This document shows, in pieces, positions 55,444 through 64,000 of a stretch of 64,000 nt of DNA. Both the position numbers and the translations under genes were made by a program. Location of the stretch: positions 1 to 64,000 of the forward strand of contig NZ_JAAFGM010000003.1 in the NCBI RefSeq assembly GCF_012931985.1. Reading direction: 5' to 3'. The notes beneath the pieces were generated by a model. The model had not been told where the DNA came from. It saw nothing but the letters and a program-made list of their open reading frames with translations, and did not search any database. Positions within the stretch are counted from its first letter, which is position 1. Each line of letters begins with the position of its first letter. Origin of the DNA: Candidatus Roseilinea sp. NK_OTU-006. GTDB lineage: Bacteria > Chloroflexota > Anaerolineae > J036 > Brachytrichaceae.

Positions 55444-56799
55444 TCACTCCACCAGCGCGCGTTCGATCCACGCGCCAACATGCAGCGCCCGTTCATCTTC
55501 GCCGAAGGGTGTGATCACCTGGACGCCGACCGGCAACCCATCGCACTGTGCGAACGGCAGCGACAGCGCCGGCACGCCGGCAAAGGCCGCCGGCGCGGTC
55601 AGGTGCAGGATCGCCTGGCGCAGGTTCTTCGCGCCAGATTCCAAGCCGATCTCCACCGTACCGCGCAGCGGGGCGACGCATGGCGCTGATGGCATCAACA
55701 GGGCATCGGCGTCTTGCAGCGCACGGTGGAGCGCCGCGCGCATTTCCCCCTGGCGCTGTTTAGCCTCCAAGTACTGCACTGCGCTGAACTGATAGCCGCG
55801 CATCAGCGCTTCGCGCACGCCGGGCGCGAACGCCTCCGGCTGCGTCTCCAGCGCGCGGCGATGCACCATCACCGACTCCGCGCGCAAAGGCAGGAAAGCC
55901 TCGCCGGCGTTGCCGATGTCCAGCATGACATCGGCGACCGATGCGCCGACGGCCTCCAGGCGCGCGACGAACGCCTCGAACGCAGCGCGCACATCGGGCG
56001 TCAGCGCGCCTGCCAGATAGGCGCGCGGAACGACGAAGCGCGGCGCGCCATCGCCGAAGTCCCACAGAGCCGGCGGAGCGCCGCGGCGAGCCGACAGGAC
56101 CGCGAACATCGTCGCGGCATCGGCCACCGTGCGGGTGATCGGCCCGGCATGATCGCAACTGGGGATCAGCGCCAGCGCACCTTCGAGCGAGACTGCGCCA
56201 AACGATGGCTTGAAGCCTACCACGCCGCAAAACGAGGCCGGCAAGCGGATCGAGCCGGCGGTGTCGCTGCCCAAAGAGCCATAGCCAATGCCGATCGCCG
56301 TCGCAGCCGCCGAGCCGGACGACGAACCGCCTGCTTGGTGCGCCGGATCGTGCGGGTTCTTCACGTCGCCGGTCCAGGGGTTCTCCCCGTTCAACCCCAG
56401 CGCGATCTCCTGCATGTTGGTTTTGGCGAGGATGATCGCGCCGGCTTCGCGCAGCCGTGTCACGGCAATTGCCTCGTCGGGTTCGATAGGCGGCAGCGGC
56501 GCATTCGCGCCGGCTTTCGTGGGCATGCCGCGCACGTTGAACAGATCCTTGACCGTGATCGGCACGCCATGTAGCGGGCCACGGATAGGCCCGCTGCGCG
56601 CTTCTCGTTCAAGCACGCGCGCTTCGGCCAGGGCGCGGTCGGCGTCGAGGAAGGCAATTGTGTTCAAGTCTTGGAAACGCGCGACGCGCGCAAGGGCATC
56701 TTCGACCAGGGCGACCGGTGAGCAGGTGCCGGCGCGCACAGCAGCAGCCGCAGCGGCGAGCGTGGGGGGGATGATCGGGCGATCGCTTTCAGTCGGCAT
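55444..56799 (-). CDS. Amidase-signature family hydrolase
   Basis: A 451-residue amidase with the Ser-Ser-Lys triad region: Lys in GVPITVKDLFNVRG, and AGGSSSGSAAATAIG with SLGSDTAGSIRLPASFCG. It hydrolyses an amide of unknown structure. The family includes GatA, but no gatB/gatC is adjacent and the C-terminus differs, so a catabolic amidase is more likely. It starts 41 nt after the molybdenum enzyme gene, apparently in the same operon. ATG 56799 has no strong ribosome site. Confidence 0.88.
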   Translation of the reverse strand: MPTESDRPIIPPTLAAAAAAVRAGTCSPVALVEDALARVARFQDLNTIAFLDADRALAEARVLEREARSGPIRGPLHGVPITVKDLFNVRGMPTKAGANAPLPPIEPDEAIAVTRLREAGAIILAKTNMQEIALGLNGENPWTGDVKNPHDPAHQAGGSSSGSAAATAIGIGYGSLGSDTAGSIRLPASFCGVVGFKPSFGAVSLEGALALIPSCDHAGPITRTVADAATMFAVLSARRGAPPALWDFGDGAPRFVVPRAYLAGALTPDVRAAFEAFVARLEAVGASVADVMLDIGNAGEAFLPLRAESVMVHRRALETQPEAFAPGVREALMRGYQFSAVQYLEAKQRQGEMRAALHRALQDADALLMPSAPCVAPLRGTVEIGLESGAKNLRQAILHLTAPAAFAGVPALSLPFAQCDGLPVGVQVITPFGEDERALHVGAWIERALVE

Positions 56800-56840
56800 C
56801 TGTGGTTGGCAAGGGAGAGGCGCAGCGCGGCGTCGGCATG

Positions 56841-59093
<2,253 letters not shown>

Positions 59094-59213
59094 TTGCTCG
59101 TGTTTGATCGGGGATGATAGCAGAGCGCGAGTCAGCAGGGGCGGCGCTATTGCCCAGCCGCCGAGGTAATAGCCGCGCCAAGACGCTCGGCCGCGCGCTG
59201 AGAGGCGCGGCGC

Positions 59214-59873
59214 TTATTCGCAGCGGTTCTCGAACCGAAAGCCGTGGCCGCGCACGGTGACGATGTATTCGTGGTCGGAGTCGTACTCGGCGATGCGGGC
59301 TCGCAGGCGTCGCACCAGCGCGTCAATCGCCTGCTCGCTCACGCCGCAGGCACTTTCGTCCTCCCACACATGCTCGACGATGTCCTGACGGGAGACCAAA
59401 CCACCGTTGGCGTCCATGAGCAGCTCCAGCAGGCGATACTGCTGCAACGAGAGTGGCGGCTCAAGCTCCCGCTCGACGATATAAACGCGGTGGCTCTCTT
59501 TGTCAATGCAAATGCCGCGCACTCCCGGCTGCGTAGCCCTGCGGGCATTGAGCGGCGCGGTTGCGTCGCTGCCGACGAAGATGATCTTGACGCACAGCGC
59601 GATCTGGATCTCGTCGCCATCCTGGAGCAACTTGGGCTCCTTCACCTCTTTGCCGTTCAGGAATGTGCCGTTCTTGCTATTCAGGTCGGTCAGCACAAAT
59701 CCTTGCGGGGTGCGTTCGATCTTGGCGTGGCGACGCGACACCTGGCGCTCGGGCAGCATCAGGTCAACAACGCCCACTTCGCGACCGATGATCAACACAT
59801 CGCTGGCGATGAGCCAGCGATGGCCGGCTAACTGGCCGCTTTCAATGATGAGCATGGGCGCATCCTGCTTCAT
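59214..59873 (-). CDS. FHA domain fused to a winged-helix (OmpR-type) DNA-binding domain
   Basis: A 219-residue protein. Residues 20-105 are an FHA domain (IIGREVGVVDLMLPERQVSR, RHAKIERTPQ, DLNSKNGTFLNGKEV), which binds phosphothreonine. Residues 125-218 are a transcriptional-regulator C-terminal winged helix (LSLQQYRLLELLMDANGGLV, then VRRLRARI, VRGHGFRFE). It may couple a Ser/Thr kinase signal to transcription. No kinase gene is adjacent. The start could also be the ATG 18 nt further in. Confidence 0.88.
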   Translation of the reverse strand: MKQDAPMLIIESGQLAGHRWLIASDVLIIGREVGVVDLMLPERQVSRRHAKIERTPQGFVLTDLNSKNGTFLNGKEVKEPKLLQDGDEIQIALCVKIIFVGSDATAPLNARRATQPGVRGICIDKESHRVYIVERELEPPLSLQQYRLLELLMDANGGLVSRQDIVEHVWEDESACGVSEQAIDALVRRLRARIAEYDSDHEYIVTVRGHGFRFENRCE

Positions 59874-59971
59874 CGCACGCCGGCCATTTTATCAATCCCG
59901 CGTCGTCCGGCGTCTCCCCCGCACGCCGTGTTGGAAGCGGCCTCGCCATGTGTTCGCCGATGCGCCGATGT

Positions 59972-60688
59972 TCAAACCTCGTCTGCACAGTCGTCGGCGG
60001 CGCGGATCAGGCGCATGACCTCGTCCAGGTCATCGGTCAGGTGCAGCAGCGCAGGGTCATCTGGGCCGATCAACCGGCGCGCCGCCAGCGCGCCGGTGAT
60101 CCAGTCCAGCAGCGGCTGCCAGAATTCGCGGCCGACAAGGATGATCGGCACAGCGCCGTTGGACTTGCCGGTCTGCACTAGGGTCAGGATGGTGAAGAGC
60201 TCATCCAGCGTGCCGTAGCCGCCTGGGAAGAACACGTAGGCCAAGGCTGAGTAGTCCAACATGAACTTACGGCTGAAGAAGTACTGGAAGCCCATGCCCT
60301 CCTTGACATAGGGGTTGAGTTTCTGCTCCGTGGGCAACTGAATATTCAACCCGACGGAGTGGCCGCCGGCCTCTGTTGCACCGCGATTGCCGGCTTCCAT
60401 GATGCCCGGGCCGCCGCCCGTCACGACCGTGTAGTGGGCCCGGGCCAGCCGCCGGCCAAGCTCCTGCGCCAGCCCGTAGTAAACGTCCTTTTCAGTGAGG
60501 CGCGCCGAGCCGAAGATCGTCACCGTGCGCTCCAGGTTGGAGAGGAACTCGAACCCTTGCACAAACTCGGCGGTGATGCGCAGCACTTCCCAGGCAAGGC
60601 CGGCGTGGTGGTCGGCAAAAGTAAGTTGCATGCGCTGAATCGGCGATTTGCGCTCTTGGCGGGGGATGGATTTGGCGCTGTTCATCAT
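59972..60688 (-). CDS. LOG-family (TIGR00730) Rossmann-fold protein
   Basis: A 238-residue protein with the family motifs TIFGSARLTEKDVYYGLA, GGGPGIMEAGNRGATEAGG, and FFPGGYGTLDELFTILTLVQTG. Members are nucleoside 5'-monophosphate phosphoribohydrolases (LONELY GUY or PpnN-related), cleaving the N-glycosidic bond of nucleotides. The PGGxGTxxE catalytic motif is intact. It is followed by the M50 protease gene on the same strand. Confidence 0.92.
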   Translation of the reverse strand: MMNSAKSIPRQERKSPIQRMQLTFADHHAGLAWEVLRITAEFVQGFEFLSNLERTVTIFGSARLTEKDVYYGLAQELGRRLARAHYTVVTGGGPGIMEAGNRGATEAGGHSVGLNIQLPTEQKLNPYVKEGMGFQYFFSRKFMLDYSALAYVFFPGGYGTLDELFTILTLVQTGKSNGAVPIILVGREFWQPLLDWITGALAARRLIGPDDPALLHLTDDLDEVMRLIRAADDCADEV

Positions 60689-60718
60689 TGAAGCGAGCGC
60701 CCAATGTGGCGCAGCGTT

Positions 60719-61855
60719 TCAAAGTGTTGCGTTGCCCTGTCGGCGCAGCCCATTTTGACGGCGGACGAAGGTAAGCACGGTGAATGCCTCGCTAATGTCA
60801 TCGAGGCTGATCAAGCCCAGGTAGCGCGAGCCGTCGAACACGGCAGCCAACTGTGCGCCGCTTTCCATCAAGATTTCGCGCACCTCGTCCAGCGATCTGT
60901 GCGCTTCGACGCGCAGGAAGTCACGCTGCATAATCTCGGTCACGTAGCGGTCAATGCTGTCGGTGGCCAGCGTGCGCAGCACATCGTTGCGGGTGATCAC
61001 GCCGATGATTTGGTTGCCTTGCATGACGGCGAAATCGGGCTGGTAGCTGGTGAGGATGTATTCCACGACGGTGCTTACGCGATCGCCGATCTGCAAACTC
61101 AGGGCGTGTTTGTTGTAGGCGTCCCCAACGCGCAGCGTGTTCAACACAGTCCGCGCCTCGGTTAAGCCGCGCTCCTGTCCGGCGCTGAAGAAGATGAACA
61201 GCGCGATCAACGTGAGCAAGAGCTGGCCGTTGGCGATGCCGAGGATGCCGAGGAGCACGGCGGAAATTTGGCCGATGGTCGAAGCGATGCGCGTGGCGCG
61301 CGCGTTGCCCAGGCCCATGGCCAACACGGCGCGCAAGATGCGCCCGCCATCGAGCGGGAAAGCCGGGATCAGGTTGAACACCACGAGGCTGATGTTGGCA
61401 AATAACAGCCAGATCAGCATGGTGATGAGCGATGGCTCACGCAGCGTCACCAATAGCGCGTTCACATCCAAATTGACGCCGATGCCGCCAGTCGCGAGGA
61501 ACAACAGGGCGGCGATGAGTACGTTCACCGCCGGCCCGGCTGCGGCAATCAGCAGTTCGTGCCATGGCTTCTCCGGGCTTTTGGCGATCATCGCCACGCC
61601 GCCCAGCGGCAGCAGCACGATCTCGCGCACCGGGATATTGAAGAGTTGGGCGACGATGCTGTGGCCGAGTTCGTGCAGCGTGACGCAGGTGAAGAGCAAG
61701 ATCATGAGCATCATGCCGAACAGCGCGCCTTCTAGAGGGTTGCCGGGCACGCTGCCGGCCCACTGCAGCGCGCCGAAGATCAGGATGAGGAAGAAGGTGG
61801 CGTGAACCTTGATGTCAATGCCGCGCACGCGGGCAATGTTGAATGACCAGCCCAT
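60719..61855 (-). CDS. Site-2 protease family membrane protein with CBS domains
   Basis: A 378-residue M50 intramembrane protease. HELGH is at 61-65 and the second metal motif FPLDGGR is at 166-172; about five to six membrane segments; and two CBS motifs at the C-terminus (VVEYILTSYQPDFAVMQGNQ; VEAHRSLDEVREILMESGA). Such proteases cut membrane-bound substrates and the CBS part may sense adenine nucleotides. The substrate is not clear. Confidence 0.92.
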   Translation of the reverse strand: MGWSFNIARVRGIDIKVHATFFLILIFGALQWAGSVPGNPLEGALFGMMLMILLFTCVTLHELGHSIVAQLFNIPVREIVLLPLGGVAMIAKSPEKPWHELLIAAAGPAVNVLIAALLFLATGGIGVNLDVNALLVTLREPSLITMLIWLLFANISLVVFNLIPAFPLDGGRILRAVLAMGLGNARATRIASTIGQISAVLLGILGIANGQLLLTLIALFIFFSAGQERGLTEARTVLNTLRVGDAYNKHALSLQIGDRVSTVVEYILTSYQPDFAVMQGNQIIGVITRNDVLRTLATDSIDRYVTEIMQRDFLRVEAHRSLDEVREILMESGAQLAAVFDGSRYLGLISLDDISEAFTVLTFVRRQNGLRRQGNATL

Positions 61856-61978
61856 AGAACTTGTTAGATGTTATCACCCTTTTCTTGACCCGGGATATCG
61901 CTGTAGGTGGGCGAGGACGAATAAGCTTGTTGTTACGCTCGGCGAGCGATGCCCGGATGGGAAATCGCGCGGAAGCAT

Positions 61979-63328
61979 TCAAGGCGCCGACCTGCCGGCG
62001 GCGTAAGGCATGAACACCTCCAGCAATCGGCCGGGGATGCGCCCGCTGAGCACCACGCTGCGTTCTTCAGGCAGCTCGCTGTCCACCGCGCCCTCGCGCC
62101 GGAAGAGCGCCATCAGATCGCTGGCTTTGTAGGGCAGCCGCACCCGTATCGGCACCAGCCGCTCGAACAGTACGGCTTCTACTTCGGCCAGCAGTGTATC
62201 CAGGCCTTCCCGGCGCAGCGCGGAGATGAAGATGCCTTCGCCGAGCGCGCCGGTCGCCAGGCGCCGGCGCTGCTCCGGCGAGAGCTGCTCGGCCTTGTTC
62301 AGCACCGTCACGACCGGCTTGGCGCCGGCGCCCAGTTCCCTCAGCGTGTCTATGACCGTCTGGGCTTGCTCGAAAGCGCTGGGGTGGGTGATGTCCACCA
62401 CGTGCAGCAGTGCATCGGCTTCGGTGATCTCTTCAAGCGTGGCGCGGAAGGCGGCCACCAGTTGCGTCGGCAGCTTCTGAATGAAGCCGACGGTGTCGGT
62501 GAATAGCGCCAGGTGGCCGTGTGGCAATCGCACCCGGCGCGTGGTCGGGTCGAGCGTAGCGAAGAGCTTGTCTTCGGCCAGCACGTCCGCCTTGGCGATG
62601 GCGTTGAGCAGCGTGGACTTGCCGGCGTTGGTGTAGCCGACGATGGCGACGACGGGGATCTCGGCGCGTTTGCGCTGCGCCCGATGTTGCGCGCGCTGTT
62701 TGCGCACCTCTTCCAGTTCGCGCTTGAGCCGGGCGATGCGTTCGTCTATCCGGCGACGATCAATTTCGAGCTGAGTCTCGCCGGGGCCGCGCAGGCCCAC
62801 GCCGCCGGTGCCGCTGCGGCCGGCGCCGCCGCCAGCTTGCCGCGCCAGGTGCGTCCATTGTCGGGTCAGCCGCGGTTTGCGGTATTCGTACTGCGCCAGC
62901 TCGACTTGGAGCGCGCCTTCGCGCGTGCGGGCATGTTGCGCGAAGATGTCGAGGATCAGACCGGTGCGGTCCAGCACGATGACGTCCTCGCCCAGCGCCT
63001 CTTCTAGCTCGCGCAGATGGCGCGGCGACAGTTCATCGTCGAACACCACCACGTCGAAGTCGAGCGCACTGCGCCAAGCGATCAGCTCTTCCAGCTTGCC
63101 CGGGCCGATGAACGTGTTCGGGTTCGGCGCGTCCAGCGTCTGCGTGGTCTGGCCGACGACTTCCAGGCCGGCGGTCTTGCACAGCAGCGCCAGCTCTTCC
63201 ATTGAGGATTCGAGTGGCAAACGCGCGCCTGCTCGGGCTCGGTAGGCGGGGTCCTTGAACTCCACGCCGACAAGAAAGGCTTTTTGAACTTCAGGTGTTG
63301 TCTCGTGTTTAATTCGCGATCTGGGCAT
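61979..63328 (-). CDS. hflX: HflX ribosome-associated GTPase
   Basis: A 449-residue GTPase. The N-terminal HflX domain has PNPNTFIGPGKLEELIAW and LDRTGLILDIFAQHARTREG; the linker GGVGLRGPGETQLEIDRRRI; G1 is GYTNAGKSTL at 231-240; G3 and G4 follow as FTDTVGFIQKLP and TVLNKAEQL. It splits stalled ribosomes, for example after heat shock. It lies 6 nt downstream of the small coupled ORF and on the same strand as the aminotransferase. Confidence 0.96.
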   Translation of the reverse strand: MPRSRIKHETTPEVQKAFLVGVEFKDPAYRARAGARLPLESSMEELALLCKTAGLEVVGQTTQTLDAPNPNTFIGPGKLEELIAWRSALDFDVVVFDDELSPRHLRELEEALGEDVIVLDRTGLILDIFAQHARTREGALQVELAQYEYRKPRLTRQWTHLARQAGGGAGRSGTGGVGLRGPGETQLEIDRRRIDERIARLKRELEEVRKQRAQHRAQRKRAEIPVVAIVGYTNAGKSTLLNAIAKADVLAEDKLFATLDPTTRRVRLPHGHLALFTDTVGFIQKLPTQLVAAFRATLEEITEADALLHVVDITHPSAFEQAQTVIDTLRELGAGAKPVVTVLNKAEQLSPEQRRRLATGALGEGIFISALRREGLDTLLAEVEAVLFERLVPIRVRLPYKASDLMALFRREGAVDSELPEERSVVLSGRIPGRLLEVFMPYAAGRSAP

Positions 63329-63334
63329 GTTTCT

Positions 63335-63613
63335 CTATGACGCCAGGCCGGCCCTTGCGTTCTGCTTCTGTCTCCTCGCCGGTGCGTGCGTGGGCAGTGA
63401 TCTGGCCATGGTCGAGGAAGCGTATATGCAGATCGCCCGCCGGCGCGTCGGGTCGTCCTTGGGCCGCCATTCAGCAATGGTCGCCGCCAGCGCGTTATCC
63501 GGTTGCAGCGCCAACGCTGCGCCGGACGTCCAATGGCTGATGGCCTGCATCGCGCGCACGAAGGAGATGCCGGCGCGCTGCTCGGCGATCGTCCTCGCTT
63601 GGTCCAAACTCAT
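63335..63613 (-). CDS. Hypothetical 92-residue protein
   Basis: The frame from the ATG at 63613 overlaps the aminotransferase stop by 4 nt and ends 6 nt before hflX, typical operon spacing. The sequence (EQRAGISFVRAMQAISHWT, then ALQPDNALAATIAEW) does not match a family I know. It has no membrane segment and a basic C-terminus. Position and coupling argue that it is a real gene, but the product is unknown. Confidence 0.5.
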   Translation of the reverse strand: MSLDQARTIAEQRAGISFVRAMQAISHWTSGAALALQPDNALAATIAEWRPKDDPTRRRAICIYASSTMARSLPTHAPARRQKQNARAGLAS

Positions 63614-64000
63614 CCGGGCGTCAATGCCTGAATGATAATCTCGATTCCGCGTTTGAGCATCTCCGGCTCAACAAGGCAGGAGATCAAGAGATGCGCGCCA
63701 TCCTCACAGCCGTAGAAGAAGCCGGGGTGGACCAGCACACCGCGTTCGAGCAGATGCAGGACTAATGCCTCTTCGTCGTCCCAGCTCTGCACGTGCGCGA
63801 AGAGGTAGTACCCCCCATCGGGAGGCTGAGCGCGCAGGACCGGGCAGCCGGCCAGCATCGCCAGCGCCATATCCAACGATGCGCGAATGCGCCGGCGCAT
63901 GGCGGCGGTGAACTCCGCACTGTTCGCAAAGAGCGCCGGCAGCATCGCCTGGGTGAGCGAGTTCGCGCCCAAGTAGAGATCGTTGAGGATCTCCAGGCGC
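63610..64000 (-). CDS. PLP-dependent aminotransferase class I/II, C-terminal part
   Basis: The frame enters from the right edge (LEILNDLYLGANSLTQAMLP) and ends at 63610. GGYYLFAHVQSWDDEEALVL and LERGVLVHPGFFYG with HLLISCLVEPEM are the closing part of a class I/II aminotransferase (alanine/valine-pyruvate type). The lysine that binds PLP lies outside the window, so the substrate is not defined. Confidence 0.85.
   Translation of the reverse strand, partial: RLEILNDLYLGANSLTQAMLPALFANSAEFTAAMRRRIRASLDMALAMLAGCPVLRAQPPDGGYYLFAHVQSWDDEEALVLHLLERGVLVHPGFFYGCEDGAHLLISCLVEPEMLKRGIEIIIQALTPG

Overview
The window is GC-rich bacterial chromosome, dense with genes on both strands. Gene content (F420 and cobalamin biosynthesis, MreBC, a GldFG/DUF4340-type ABC cluster, Pro/Thr-rich tails on surface proteins, a Lamin-tail/DUF11/PLD secreted protein) fits a member of the Chloroflexota, probably an Anaerolineae-like lineage. 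That placement is inference from gene flavour; no rRNA is present.

Positions 1-9.9 kb form an accessory defence island, all on the minus strand: two HTH/WYL-type regulators, a broken Cas3-WYL fusion, then a type I-G (formerly I-U/Dpsyc) CRISPR-Cas operon in the order csb1 (cas7), csb2 (cas5/6), cas3, csb3-like (cas8), cas4-cas1 fusion, the last cut by the window edge. The csb3-like gene carries inside its reading frame a perfect 36-nt repeat / 36-nt unique segment / 36-nt repeat unit, which looks like a one-spacer CRISPR array embedded in a cas gene. The island ends at a decayed ISAs1-type insertion sequence and a tRNA-Leu(GAG).

From 10 to 27 kb lie a lactonase, a GT4 glycosyltransferase, a MobA-like nucleotidyltransferase, overlapping cofC/cofD (F420), a sugar-type solute-binding lipoprotein with an MBL hydrolase, thioredoxin, mreB-mreC, proC, cobU, and a three-gene ABC/GldG/DUF4340 operon. 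A 1245-residue secreted LTD-DUF11-PLD protein follows, then a second decayed copy of the same IS.

From 31.4 to 64 kb the content is mostly housekeeping: an M20 amidohydrolase, asnS, a YfcE-like phosphoesterase overlapping sbcC, trpC, mscL, dnaN, an M16C protease, a Rel/Spo protein with an acidic insertion, two alkaline-phosphatase-superfamily proteins, lgt, a heterodimeric ABC exporter, a membrane-anchored Mrr-like protein, a methyltransferase, an amidase, a xanthine-dehydrogenase-type molybdenum subunit, an FHA-winged-helix regulator, a LOG-family protein, an M50 protease with CBS domains, hflX and a partial aminotransferase.

A recurring oddity is heptanucleotide tandem repeats (unit 7 bp, different sequence at each site) at six places. 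Some lie inside coding sequence in frame, and one adds a repetitive tail to a methyltransferase.
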